DNA of 64,000 bases, taken from the NCBI GenBank assembly GCA_963703665.1, contig CAVPFB010000004.1:558001-622000 (forward strand), given 5' to 3'. The stretch is from AP-15 sp963703665 (GTDB lineage: Bacteria > Pseudomonadota > Alphaproteobacteria > ATCC43930 > CGMCC-115725). The translations under genes and the position numbers were made by a program. Positions 28,019 through 37,213 of this stretch are shown here, piece after piece. Each line of letters opens with the position of its first letter. Positions within the stretch are counted from its first letter, which is position 1. The notes below the pieces were generated by a model. The model had not been told where the DNA came from, did no database searches, and saw nothing but the letters and a program-made list of their open reading frames with translations.

Positions 28019-29074
28019 ATGCCGTTTGAATTCGGTATGTTTCACGAGTTTCAATGCCCGGCCGGAACCAGCCAGGAAGCGGCCTTCGCCAAGTCGTTCG
28101 CTCAGGTCGACGCCGCCGAGCGCTGGGGCCTCGACGCGATGTGGCTGGCCGAGATCCATGTCGCTCCCGAGCGTTCGGTCTGCGCCGCCCCCCTGACCAT
28201 CGCCAGCGCCATCGCCGCCCGCACCAGCCGCATGCGGATCGGCACCGGGGTCCAGGTCTTGCCGCTGTGCCACCCACTGCGCATCGCCGAGGAGGCCGCC
28301 ACCGTCGATCAGATCAGCCAGGGGCGGCTGATCTTCGGGGTCGGGCGCAGCGGATTTCCGCGCACCTACGAAGCCTATGGGGTGCCCTATGGCGAAAGCC
28401 GCGAGCGCTTTGCCGAGACCCTCGAAATCATCAAGCGCGCCTGGACCGAGGACACGTTTTCCTATTCCGGGCAGTACTACAAATTCGACAATGTCCGGCT
28501 GACCCCGAAGCCCTATCAAAAGCCGTGGCCGGAGATCCGCATCGCCGCCAACAGCGCCGACACCTTTCCGGCGATCGGCAAGCTCGGTCACGGCGTGTTC
28601 GTCGCCGTGCGTCTCGGCACCTTGGAGGAGCTCGCCCCGAACATCCGCGCCTATCGCGAGGCCTACAAGGCCGCCGGCCATCCCGGCGAGGGCCAGGTGT
28701 TCCTGCGCGCCCCGGTCTATGTCGCCGAGACCGCACGGCAGGCCCGCGAGGAGCCGGAAGAGAGCATCATGTACTTCTACCGCTATCTGGGCGAGCGGCT
28801 CGAAGATTCGGCGACCCGCGCCGGCGTGCGCGCGGTCGAGGACCGCGCGGCGCGCGGCCGCCGGCTGCAGACCATCAGCTATGACGAGGCGTTGCGCGAC
28901 AAGATCATCGTCGGCACCCCCGAGCAGGTCGCCGACCGGCTCATGGGCTTAAGGCAAGAGCTCGGTCTCGACGGCATCCTCGCCGAGATGAATTGCGGCA
29001 CCAAGATCCCGAACCAGCGGGTGTTGAAGTCTCTTCAGCTGTTATGCGAACAGGTCAAGCCGCAGTTTCACTGA
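28019..29074 (+). CDS. LLM class flavin-dependent oxidoreductase
   Basis: Luciferase-like TIM-barrel flavoenzyme, 351 residues. The features are FGMFHEFQCPAG at the start, ERWGLDAMWLAEIHVAPERSVCA, RMRIGTGVQVLPLCHPLRIAEEAATVDQISQGRLIFGVGRSG, and the C-terminal IVGTPEQVADRL, which is typical for the alkanal monooxygenase-like group. It probably uses FMNH2 or F420H2; substrate is unknown. The ATG at 28019 has a good AGGAGAA site. It is divergent from the exporter operon and followed by the methyltransferase after 118 bp. Confidence 0.9.
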   Translation: MPFEFGMFHEFQCPAGTSQEAAFAKSFAQVDAAERWGLDAMWLAEIHVAPERSVCAAPLTIASAIAARTSRMRIGTGVQVLPLCHPLRIAEEAATVDQISQGRLIFGVGRSGFPRTYEAYGVPYGESRERFAETLEIIKRAWTEDTFSYSGQYYKFDNVRLTPKPYQKPWPEIRIAANSADTFPAIGKLGHGVFVAVRLGTLEELAPNIRAYREAYKAAGHPGEGQVFLRAPVYVAETARQAREEPEESIMYFYRYLGERLEDSATRAGVRAVEDRAARGRRLQTISYDEALRDKIIVGTPEQVADRLMGLRQELGLDGILAEMNCGTKIPNQRVLKSLQLLCEQVKPQFH

Positions 29075-29192
29075 TTTCATTCGGAACAGGGCGGCCCGCG
29101 AGGGCCGTCGTCCGCGTCCGTCGGCGCAGAGTGCTTCGCCGTTTGGTTCGGAGGCGGAGACAGCCGGAGCGCAACCGGTTAGGTCCTACCAG

Positions 29193-30095
29193 ATGAAGAT
29201 GTGGGGACAGAACAGGAAGCTTTCGCAAATGGTCGCCGAGCGCGAGGGGTGGTTGATCCGCCGAGAGGCGCGGATCGGCTCGCTGGAGGCGACGATCGCA
29301 GATCTCGAGGGGCTGCTTCGAGATCGGGAAACCGCGATACGCGAACGCGAACGCGCGGCTGAGACCGAGATTGCCCGTCGGGAGGCGACGGTCCGCGACA
29401 GGGAGGAGACGATCGCTCGGCTCGAGGGTCAGGTCCGGCGCCTGGAAACCCCTCGGCTGCCGCCGCGCCTCGACAATCTTCCGGCACGGCTCAAAGAAAT
29501 GGACGCACGCCTGCCCGGGTGGTGTCCGGAACAAAAAGCCCGATGGATGGTCGACCGGATCTTGGAAAATGGGTACAAAACCGCCGCAGAGCTAGGCGTT
29601 TACGCGGGCCGCTCGGTGTTCCCGATCGCCTTGGCGATCGCCGCCAACCGTGGCCGCGCCGTCTACGCGGTCGATGCCTGGGAGAATGCGGTTGCGACCT
29701 CGGCACCAACCGACGACGACGACGACCATGAGTGGTGGGACAGCGTCGACCTGGTCGCGATCAAAAGCACATTTCTGCGCGAAATGGTCTCTCAGAACCT
29801 GGTGAGCTTGATCAAGATTTTGGAGCTGCCTTCGGCGGAAGCCTGCGCCGCCGTCTCGCAGCAAGTGGGGCGGGGTATCGACTTCCTGCACATCGATGGG
29901 GCGCATGCCGAGGCACAGGCGATCTATGACGTCACCCATTGGTCGCAGCTGGTGGCCTCGGGAGGAACCATCGTCCTCGACGATATCGACTGGCCCGGTG
30001 TGCGTGCCGCACACGCGTTCCTGAGCAGCCGATTCGAACAGGTCGAGGAATTTCGCAGCGACAGCTTCGCTTTTGCCGGGTTCCGCGTCGCGTAA
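29193..30095 (+). CDS. class I SAM-dependent methyltransferase with N-terminal coiled coil
   Basis: A 300-residue protein. Residues 10-85 form a long, highly charged coiled coil (heptads with Leu/Ile at REARIGSLEATIADLEGLLR and ETIARLEGQVRRLE). From about residue 120 comes a Rossmann methyltransferase of the Methyltransf_24 type: AAELGVYAGRSVFPIALAIA is the SAM-binding motif I, VYAVDAW is motif II with the acidic residue, IDFLHIDGAHAEAQAIYDV and GGTIVLDDIDWPGVRAA follow. Such enzymes often methylate sugars or tailor cell-surface glycans, and the gene lies close to the exporter operon, but the substrate is not known. The coiled coil may drive oligomerisation or recruit a partner. ATG 29193 has no strong site. 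Confidence 0.82.
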   Translation: MKMWGQNRKLSQMVAEREGWLIRREARIGSLEATIADLEGLLRDRETAIRERERAAETEIARREATVRDREETIARLEGQVRRLETPRLPPRLDNLPARLKEMDARLPGWCPEQKARWMVDRILENGYKTAAELGVYAGRSVFPIALAIAANRGRAVYAVDAWENAVATSAPTDDDDDHEWWDSVDLVAIKSTFLREMVSQNLVSLIKILELPSAEACAAVSQQVGRGIDFLHIDGAHAEAQAIYDVTHWSQLVASGGTIVLDDIDWPGVRAAHAFLSSRFEQVEEFRSDSFAFAGFRVA

Positions 30096-30209
30096 GCACC
30101 CGGCCCGGCCGCTTTGCGATAAGGTCGCCGGCGTCCCCATTGAGATAAAGAACGCGCCGCGGTTCCCCTCACCCGCCCCATCGCGATGGGCCCGCCTCGC
30201 CGCACTCGG

Positions 30210-30237
30210 CACCCTCTCCCGCAAGCGGGCCAGGGTG
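30210..30237. repeat. intergenic hairpin, CACCCT family
   Basis: CACCCT..CCCGC and GCGGG..AGGGTG form an inverted repeat with loop AA and small mismatches. A closely related copy occurs at 39936-39966. Confidence 0.65.
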
Positions 30238-30284
30238 GACCCAGACCGCCAGGGCTGGTGGGTGCGGGCCGTTGCGCTGGGAGG

Positions 30285-31881
30285 CTACTGCAATTCGGCA
30301 AGCCCCATCGCTTCGCCGAAGCGGCGCGCCGCTTCGAAGGTGTCGCCGTATTTGCGGTGCCCGGCGGAGATGTGCGCGCAGGCGAGCAGCAACCGGTCGC
30401 GGTCGGCGCATCGGTTCCGCCCGTAATCCTGCAACAGGCATTGCGGGATTTCCTGGTTGTGCGGGTCGTTGCCGAAGCGCGTCGCCATCAATGCCAGCCG
30501 CTCGACCAACGGTGAGCGGTCCTCGCCGCTGTCGAGATAGGCCTTGGTCCAGGCGACCGACTGCGCGCTATCGAGCTGCGCCAGCGCGTCTTCAAGCCGG
30601 CCAACGATCTGGGCGCCGGTCAGGCGGTCGGCGCCAGCCGGAGCTGTGATCGGCTCGGATTTGGTCCACCCCATATGCTTCTGGTTCCACGCCGCCTGAT
30701 TGACCATCGAGCCTGCCACGAACAGCAGCTTGAGCCGCTGCGGGTGCGCGAAATTGTCGTAGAACCAGCCGAGCGTGTTGCAGTACTCGTAAGTGTGCTG
30801 CGGCATTGAGAACGCGTTCGGACCCTGGGTCTCGAGCACGACCTGCCCGGCCGCCAGCTGGATCGCGTCGACGATCCGCCGCGGCGCGGTCCCGGCCAGA
30901 AGCAGCGCGCTGATTTTCTCGATGTAAGCCGGCTCGTGCTGGCGGATCAGTGCGTCGACCAGTTCGTCGGTTTCGCCGATGCCGAGATCGGCCGGTATTG
31001 TCGAGCAGCGCGCGTTCGCGCTCGGAGGTGCCACCTTGGGGGACGGCGTGGACCTCCGCACCCTCGATAAACATCGTGACGACGTTGCAGGCCATCTCGT
31101 AGACCGAATGCCATCGCGGGCCCACCGCGATGTCGAGTGCGCCCGCATAGATCACGTCATGCGCGTTGTCCCAGCCGATCGCATTGCCGATCTCGACCAC
31201 CGAGCGGGCGCGGTAGGCCTTGTGCCCGGTCGTATAGGAGCGGTTGTAGAGCATGCGGTCCTGGACATCGATCAGCCCGGCGAACACCAGCTGCGCCAAG
31301 ACCTCCTTGCGGTGCTCCTTTTCCTCCATCAGCCCGAGAAAAACGCGGTAGGCGTCGATGACCTGGCCGCGCTCGACCAGGGTCAGCCAATGGTTGAGGC
31401 GCTCGGCGAGCGGACCGGGTTCGCGCAGCGGCTCCTGGTCGGGCCAGTAGACGACCGGCTTGGGCGGCTCGGTGTTCGGCATCTTGTAGCCGCGGGTCGC
31501 GTAGTGGCCGGGCGCTTTCAGGATCTTCTGGTTCCAGATGTCCAGCCCCGAGGGAATGTACCAGATGGTCTGCGCCAACGGCAGCGCCGCCAGCTTTTCC
31601 GGCAACATCGTGGTCAGATTGACCGCGGCGCGCGCCGACAACAGGCAATGGTCGTTGTTGACGAAATTGGGAAAGCCGGCATCGATGCGCTGATGGTACG
31701 GCACGTGCGTATAGGGCGCATGAATGCGCACCGCCTGCGCCATGATTTCCGGCAACGGCCGGCCGCGGCGGAGCAATTCGTAATACACCCGGCTGCCGCC
31801 GACCTGGTCGCGGGCGAGGAGCCGATCCTCGAGCTCACCATAAAGACGGGACGTTTCCCGGTTGTTTGCTGCGGCAACCAT
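30285..31881 (-). CDS. protein of unknown function, about 530 aa, one frameshift
   Basis: A large soluble protein I do not recognise. The first frame runs from ATG 31881 to about 30997 and the second to the stop at 30285; removing one G from the GG after DNT joins them (DNTADLGIGETD). No signal peptide and no membrane helix are visible. Notable segments are HVPYHQRIDAGFPNFVNNDH and ALPLAQTIWYIPSGLDIWNQ in the N-terminal third, VFAGLIDVQDRM in the middle, and SMPQHTYEYCNTLGWFYDNFAHPQ in the C-terminal third; the high content of His, Tyr, Trp and Asn at conserved-looking positions suggests an enzyme, possibly a metal protein, but no known motif is present. The sequence is mostly alpha helical. 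Its neighbours are a PPOX protein and oxygenase-linked genes. Confidence 0.7.
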
Positions 31882-31996
31882 AGCCTCTTCGCTCCTCGAT
31901 CGGATCCGCCCACGCTGACCGCGATTTTAGGACGATCTCGTCGGCCGCAGCAGCGCCGACTGCGCATAGCTCGCACCCGTTGCCGCGGCCAAGCCG

Positions 31997-32443
31997 TCAA
32001 GGATCGCCCGAGAGGTCGCCCCAGCTCGCCACCCGTTCGATGCGGACGGCAATGACCGGCAGGTCGTCGAGCCGCATCGCCCGGTACTGCGGATAGCGCG
32101 AGCGCAGCAGCGCCTGTGCCCGTCCGTGTTCCGCGCCGCTCTCCCCGCCCTGCCCGCTTTCAAGGATATCGGCCGGCCCGCGCAGCATGACCCAGCCGAG
32201 CCGGGTCCAATCCTCGGCATAGCGGTCGGCGACAAAGGCCACCGCCGGATTGGCCGCGATGTTGCGCAGCCGCTTTAATGCTTGCGGCTCGCCCTTGGGC
32301 TTTTGGTCGATCGTGATGTAGAGCTTGTCGCCAGTGGCGACAAAGCACACCGGCACGACATGCGGGCGGCCATGCGCATCGGCGGTCGCGAGATGGCCGA
32401 CCCGGCGGCTGTCGAGAAAATGGCGCTGATTGTCGCTCAGCAT
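31997..32443 (-). CDS. PPOX class F420-dependent or FMN-binding protein (TIGR03668-like)
   Basis: Split-barrel flavin/deazaflavin reductase fold, 148 residues. FLDSRRVGHLATADAHGRPHVVPVCFVATGDKLYITID is the standard N-terminal barrel, RNIAANPAVAFVADRYAEDWTRLGWVMLRGPADIL the second half, and YPQYRAMRLDDLPVIAVRIERVASWG the end. The set matches the TIGR03668 group, which was described for coenzyme F420-using bacteria, though FMN is possible. The presence of LLM proteins nearby would be consistent with F420 use. Enzyme reaction unknown. Confidence 0.85.
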   Translation of the reverse strand: MLSDNQRHFLDSRRVGHLATADAHGRPHVVPVCFVATGDKLYITIDQKPKGEPQALKRLRNIAANPAVAFVADRYAEDWTRLGWVMLRGPADILESGQGGESGAEHGRAQALLRSRYPQYRAMRLDDLPVIAVRIERVASWGDLSGDP

Positions 32444-32536
32444 GCGGGCTCCAAACCCGGGAACGCTGCTGCCATACTACACCCGCGGCGGGTCCGCGGT
32501 CGCGGGTGCCGCCGGCGAGGCAATCGGAGGACAATC

Positions 32537-32929
32537 ATGGAACAGCGGCAAAGCATCAACGTGCCCGGAGCGCGGCATGTCAACCCGATCCCGAGCGCCT
32601 GCCGGCGCGGGCCCTTTGTCGTGACCGGAGCGATCTCCGGCGCCGACGCGGAAACCGGCAAGGTCGATTCCGATCTCGATGTGCAATGCCGCACGATGTT
32701 TGCCAATGTCCGCCGGGTCATCGAAGCCGCCGGGGGCACCCCGGAGGACATCGTCAAGATGAATGTGTGGATCACCGACCGCGCGTTGCGCCCGATCCTC
32801 AACAAGCATTGGGTCGATATATTCCCGGACCCTGGTTCGCGGCCGGCGCGCCATACCATGACCTCGGGCGATCTGGCGGCGCCGATGCAGATCCAGTGCG
32901 ACCTGATGGCTGTGCTGGACAAAGGCTGA
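32537..32929 (+). CDS. RidA family protein
   Basis: A 130-residue Rid/YjgF family protein. Members deaminate reactive enamine/imine intermediates or, in catabolic operons, hydrolyse specific imines. GPFVVTGAISGADAETG, CRTMFANVRRVIEAAGGTPEDIVKMNVWITD and RHTMTSGDL give the trimeric fold; the position usually held by the key Arg105 is in SRPARHTM, so deaminase chemistry is possible. CGGAGG precedes the ATG at 32537. It begins an operon with the enolase-superfamily gene four bases downstream, and probably DUF488. Confidence 0.88.
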   Translation: MEQRQSINVPGARHVNPIPSACRRGPFVVTGAISGADAETGKVDSDLDVQCRTMFANVRRVIEAAGGTPEDIVKMNVWITDRALRPILNKHWVDIFPDPGSRPARHTMTSGDLAAPMQIQCDLMAVLDKG

Positions 32930-32933
32930 GCCG

Positions 32934-34101
32934 ATGAAGATCACCGATATCCGCACGATCCCGCTGTCCTACCGCTGCGAGCCGCCCTATGGCAGCGCCG
33001 GCGGCATGCAGTCCGCCCGCGGCGGCCTCCTGGTCGAGGTCGAAACCGATGGCGGCATCACCGGCATCGGCGAGGCCGGGGTCGGCGGCGGCAGCACCCG
33101 CACCGTGATCGAAAACCAGCTGCGGCCGATGCTGCTCGGGGAGGACCCGCTGCTGATCGAAGGGCTGTGGCAGAAGATGTTCGCGCGCACCCGGCAATAC
33201 GGCCGGCGCGGCATCGTCATGAATGCGTTGAGCGGCATCGATATAGCGCTGTGGGACATTGCCGGCAAGGTCGCGAGGCTGCCGGTCTACCGTCTGCTCG
33301 GCGCCTGCCGCGACCGGGTCGAGGCCTATGCCAGCGGCGGCTTCTATCAGGAAGGCAAATCGGCCGACGACCTCGCCGGCGAGGCCGAGGCCTACCGAGC
33401 CGGCGGCTTCAAGGGCATGAAGATGAAGATCGGGCGCAACCCCTCGACGCAATCTCACCTTCGCCACCTCGCCGCCGATGCGCAGAGCTGCGAGGTCGAG
33501 CCTGAGGAGGACATCGCGCGGGTCGCGGCGGTGCGCCGGGCGTTGGGGCCGAAAGCCAAGCTGATGGTCGACGTCAATTGCGCCTGGAGCCCGGCGATGG
33601 CGATCGAGATGGGCCGGGCGCTCGAACCCTACCGGCTCTATTGGATCGAGGAGCCGGTCGCGACCGACGACATCGACGGCAGCGCGCGGGTCGCCACCAC
33701 ACTCGCCACCGCGATCGCCGGCTACGAAACCGAAATCGGCCTCTACGGCTTTCGCGAGCTGATCACCCCGCGGTGCGGTCGACATCGTCCAGCCCGACAT
33801 CGCCTGGTCCGGCGGCTTTTCCGAATGCCGCCGCATCGCCGCACTGGCCCAGGCATATCACCTGATGGTGGCGCCACATGCCTTCGCCAGCGCGGTGACC
33901 CTCGCCGCTTCGCTGCATTTCATCGCCTCGATCCCGAACGGGCTGGTGCTCGAATTCGACCAGAACCTCAACGGGCTGCGCGACGAATTGCTGAACGAGC
34001 CGATCCGGATCGACGATGACGGCATGATCCGGCTTTCCGAACGTCCGGGCCTCGGCATCGAGCTCGACCCAGCCGCGGTCGCCCGCTACCGCAGCCCATG
34101 A
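32934..34101 (+). CDS. mandelate racemase/muconate lactonizing enzyme family protein, one frameshift
   Basis: Enolase-superfamily enzyme that removes an alpha proton from a carboxylate, then racemises, cyclises or dehydrates it; Mg2+ dependent. The catalytic K-x-K is in FKGMKMKIG, metal ligands lie in LMVDVNCAW (Asp), WIEEPV (Glu) and the later GYETE region, and LALAxHAFAS-like MVAPHAFAS carries the conserved His. The frame is lost at the C-run 33766-33769 (ACCCCGCGG); one C fewer gives ITRGAVDIVQPDIAWSGG and restores about 388 residues. It is coupled to ridA (4 bp) and DUF488 (ATGA), so the three form an operon. Confidence 0.9.
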
Positions 34102-34592
34102 CCGACGCAAGGGTGCTCTATACGATCGGCTACGAGAAGGCGCTGCTGGAGGACGTGATCGCCGCCCTCGGCGCGGCGGGCGTGGCGGTGCTGATCGACG
34201 TGCGCGACCGGCCGATCTCGCGCCGGCCCGGCTTCTCGAAACGCCAGCTCGCCGCGGCGGTCGAGGAGGCGGGGATGCGCTATGTGCATCTGAGGGCGCT
34301 CGGCACCCCGCCCGAGGGACGGCTCGCCGGGCGCCGCCGGGAATGGGACCGGTTCTGGGCGATCGTCGACGACAAGCTCGCCCGCCCGGAGGCCGAGCTC
34401 GACCTGCGGCGCGCCGGCGACGTCGCCGAAGCGGCGCCGAGCTGCCTTCTATGCTACGAAGCCGACTGGCAGGTCTGCCACCGCCGTCGCATCGCAGAAA
34501 TCCTCGCCCGCCGCCACGGTTTCGCGCTCCGCCACCTGCGCGTTTACGGGGCCGGAGACGAGCCCCGGAAAAGCGCGGTAACGTCGCTATAA
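34098..34592 (+). CDS. DUF488 family protein
   Basis: A 164-residue protein of the DUF488 family. The motif set is YTIGYEKALLEDVIAAL, LIDVRDRPISRRPGFSK, the WDRFWAIVD stretch and the Cys/His-rich end SCLLCYEADWQVCHRRRIAEIL near residues 115-135, which may bind a metal or thiol. Function unknown. The ATG overlaps the stop of the preceding gene, so it belongs to the same operon. Conserved but uncharacterised. Confidence 0.85.
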   Translation: MTDARVLYTIGYEKALLEDVIAALGAAGVAVLIDVRDRPISRRPGFSKRQLAAAVEEAGMRYVHLRALGTPPEGRLAGRRREWDRFWAIVDDKLARPEAELDLRRAGDVAEAAPSCLLCYEADWQVCHRRRIAEILARRHGFALRHLRVYGAGDEPRKSAVTSL

Positions 34593-34650
34593 GGTTGTCC
34601 ACGTCACTATAGGCGCAGGGCGTCCGATTGCGGGGCGCGATTGGTCGGCG

Positions 34651-35934
34651 CTACTTCCCGCGCTTCCCGAGCGGACTGCCGACCCCGGTGCAGAAATCCC
34701 AACCGGCGGCCGCGAGGTAACCTTCGTTCGGACCGCAGGAACCCTGCACGATGTCGGTAAAGTCGGACGCATTCCCCCGATTTGCATAGATGGTGGCGAG
34801 TTCGCTCCGGGTCGCAGCAGAGAAGCCGCCGGCGGCATTGACGATGCCGGCCCAGACCGGGGTCGAAACGCTGGTGCCGCCGACGATGTACCAGTAGGGG
34901 CTGTCATAGATCCAAACCCCGGTGGAAGGGTCGGCGTCGGCGGAAACGTCCGGGCTGCCGCGCTGGGTCTTGACCACAGCCGAGATCCCGTTCTGGTAGC
35001 TGGGGCGGGTTTCGTAAGCGCTGGAGCCGCCCCCTGCCGACTGCCAGGCAACCTCCTGCTGGAACGCGCCGGTTGTCGGGTTGCGGCTGATGCTGGTGCC
35101 CCCGACCGAGACGACGTTTGGCGAGGTCGAAGGCCAAATCACGCCGTGGTCGTCGCCCGAGGCCGCGAAGTAGACCACCCCCGGCTGGGTAAAATATTGG
35201 TCGTAGCTCGTTTCCGTCGGGAATTCGCTGCCGCCCCAACTGATCGAAACCTCGCCGCCGCCGGCTGCCTTCACCAGGGAATTGGCGAACGAGACCCCGG
35301 TTAGGAGGTCGCTGAAGTTGGCCGAGGCCGCTTCGACTAGATAGAGCTTCGCCGCGGGGGCCATCGCGTGCGCCCACTCGATGTCGAGCGCTTCCTCGAG
35401 ATTCCAGTCTGCGTTCACCGGAGGCTGTCGGCCGCCGGCATAGACGATTTGGAAAGTCGCGCCGGTGGGGAGCGAAAGCCCGAACTGGGCCGAAAAGACG
35501 CGCAGGTCGCTGAGCGCGGTCGGATAGTGGTAGGCGTCGACGATCGCGATCGCGCGGGCGCCGCCGGAGGGATCGTAGACCACCGTGTTGGGATTGCACC
35601 CGACGGCCTGGGCTGCCACGAGCTTATAGACGCAACCCAGCGACGCCGGCGTTTCGAAGAAATAGCCGGGATAGGGCGGGCTCTCCAGCGGAGCCGCCTC
35701 GCGCGAGAACGACGGCGGCTGCACCGCGTCCATGCCGTCCGTGGGCACGAACACCTTGAGGTTGGTGTGAGCCTGGACGCCGATGTGTCCGGGCTGTTCG
35801 ATGCTCGACCCGGGGACCTCGACCTGGCCGCCGCGCCGTGCGAATTGGGCGGAAACACCACTCGCCGGCAGGGTGCCGAGAACCGCGGCGCCGATCAACG
35901 GGAGGACGGCCGTCAACAGGTGTCGTGGGGTCAT
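34651..35934 (-). CDS. S53 family (sedolisin/kumamolisin-like) secreted serine-carboxyl peptidase
   Basis: Secreted acid-active peptidase, 427 residues. The N-terminus is a signal peptide (residues 1-28, cleavage after VSA). A short segment with VEVPGSSIE, then PG and AHTN follows, shared with the neighbouring small protein. The Glu and Asp of the catalytic triad lie in EEALDIEWAHAM near residue 180, and the Ser is in GGTSVSTPVWAG near residue 355, the sedolisin SGT-like motif. DVSADADP contributes to the calcium site. The prodomain expected in sedolisins (about 190 residues) is absent or strongly reduced, which is unusual for the family. The N-terminal Cys pair (LGCVYK, VGCN) suggests a disulfide. 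It heads the minus-strand group with the 36117 and 36465 genes. Confidence 0.9.
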   Translation of the reverse strand: MTPRHLLTAVLPLIGAAVLGTLPASGVSAQFARRGGQVEVPGSSIEQPGHIGVQAHTNLKVFVPTDGMDAVQPPSFSREAAPLESPPYPGYFFETPASLGCVYKLVAAQAVGCNPNTVVYDPSGGARAIAIVDAYHYPTALSDLRVFSAQFGLSLPTGATFQIVYAGGRQPPVNADWNLEEALDIEWAHAMAPAAKLYLVEAASANFSDLLTGVSFANSLVKAAGGGEVSISWGGSEFPTETSYDQYFTQPGVVYFAASGDDHGVIWPSTSPNVVSVGGTSISRNPTTGAFQQEVAWQSAGGGSSAYETRPSYQNGISAVVKTQRGSPDVSADADPSTGVWIYDSPYWYIVGGTSVSTPVWAGIVNAAGGFSAATRSELATIYANRGNASDFTDIVQGSCGPNEGYLAAAGWDFCTGVGSPLGKRGK

Positions 35935-36116
35935 GGTCTGCCCTTCGTCAAGCCTTCACCAGGCCAAGCCTGCAAAGCCCGGGAAGCTGCCGCTCGCCGA
36001 CAGGGTCCGGCTCTCGGCTTTGCTTCGGGCGATGACCTCTGGCTATGCGCCCAACGTTTTAACGATCGGTTACCAGGCGCTCGGCGGTCGGCTCCATCGG
36101 CGCGCCGGCGAGGCGA

Positions 36117-36446
36117 TTATGGCGGCCGGGCGGAGCTTCCCGGCGCGGGAGAGGAACCCGGCGCGGCGGCGCCGGGTCCGGGGTTGCCCGATGGTGGCGG
36201 TGCGCCGGGCCGGCTTCTGTTCAGCCTGAATATCAGAATGTTGGTGTGAGCCCGCGCCCCGGTGTCGCCGGGCCTTTCGATGCTGGAGCCGGGCACCGAG
36301 ACTTGCCCGCCGCCGACGGGGACGTGCGCATGTCCTCCGGCCGTGCCCAGAACCAGAACAGGAACCGCGAGCAGGACTCCGAGCGCCGGCGCTGAAAGAC
36401 AAAGCTCCTTCGCGCCGCGCCGATCAAATCTGCCGATCCGGTCCAC
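36117..36446 (-). CDS. small secreted protein sharing the S53 N-terminal motif
   Basis: A protein of about 109 residues with an apparent signal peptide (LGVLLAVPVLVLGTAGGHA) followed by GGGQVSVPGSSIERPGDTG and ARAHTNILIF. The stretch matches the segment after the signal peptide of the S53 peptidase 180 bp away (GGQVEVPGSSIEQPGHIG, VQAHTNLKVF) at about three of four positions, without a peptidase domain. The remainder is Pro/Gly-rich. The start is not firmly placed: the frame opens with GTG at 36446. Possible roles are an inhibitor, a chaperone or an adaptor for the peptidase; that is inference. Confidence 0.55.
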   Translation of the reverse strand: MDRIGRFDRRGAKELCLSAPALGVLLAVPVLVLGTAGGHAHVPVGGGQVSVPGSSIERPGDTGARAHTNILIFRLNRSRPGAPPPSGNPGPGAAAPGSSPAPGSSARPP

Positions 36447-36464
36447 CGACGACCCCGCAGCGAA

Positions 36465-37124
36465 TCAGCGGTAAAACTCGACCTTGGCCTCGCGGAACCA
36501 GACGGTATTCGGCGGTGCCGCCGAAATCGGCCCGTTGACGCCGAAGACCGCGATCTCGAACGTGTCGCCGGCGCTGACCGCGTCGCTGAGTACGAGGCGA
36601 TTGGGCATGTTGAAGCCCTGGATCGTGGCCGGGCTCGGCCGGCCGGCGGCGCGCGGCAATTGCCCGTTGACCCAGATCTCGGCGTAATCGTCGATGTTTG
36701 CGGTCAGCACCGCTTTGGCTCCCGAGGTCGCAAAGCCCCCTATCTCTGCTGGAACCGTCAGCGTCGCGCGGTACCAGATGAACGATACCCGGCCGCCGCC
36801 GCGCTTGGCGCCGAGCTCGGTGGGCGGGATCGCCGGCCAGGCGGAATCGTCGAAGCCGCGGTCGCCGGCATGCGGCTGGACATCGTAGGTGGTCTTGAAC
36901 TCGGGCATCGCATCCGGGATGGCCGGCACTTCGACGATTTTCGCCTCCATCGTCCGCCAGCGCGCACCGAACGCCGCCGAACCCGCGACGGTCATCAGAT
37001 CGACCGCGTGCACCGGCGGCAGCGACGGGGCGATGGCGGGGGGCGGCGCCGGCGCTGCTGCGGCTGTTGCGGAAGCCGCCGCAGCGGCACGCGCGCTTAC
37101 CCTGTCGGAATCTGCTGCGGGCAT
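36465..37124 (-). CDS. orphan beta-sandwich domain related to the N-terminal part of SMP-30/gluconolactonase proteins
   Basis: A 219-residue protein. After an Ala/Pro-rich N-terminus (residues 1-45) comes VDLMTVAGSAAFGARWRTMEAKIVEV, then DDSAWPAIPP, GRVSFIWYRATLTVP, ANIDDYAEIWVNGQLPR and PNTVWFREAKVEFY. I know this as the N-terminal galactose-binding-like domain of some Rhizobiales SMP-30/gluconolactonase proteins; here the six-bladed lactonase part is not present and no frame nearby encodes it. The domain may bind sugars. ATG 37124 has a GGAAGTGAA site and is preferred over an upstream start. The gene lies next to the S53 gene group. Confidence 0.7.
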   Translation of the reverse strand: MPAADSDRVSARAAAAASATAAAAPAPPPAIAPSLPPVHAVDLMTVAGSAAFGARWRTMEAKIVEVPAIPDAMPEFKTTYDVQPHAGDRGFDDSAWPAIPPTELGAKRGGGRVSFIWYRATLTVPAEIGGFATSGAKAVLTANIDDYAEIWVNGQLPRAAGRPSPATIQGFNMPNRLVLSDAVSAGDTFEIAVFGVNGPISAAPPNTVWFREAKVEFYR

Positions 37125-37213
37125 TTCACTTCCTTTGTTTCTGTCGCTTGCCGGCATCAGCATAAAGCCGGTGCTCGACTCTCGCCAAGCGGGGCCGTGC
37201 GCTCGGCCGCAGG

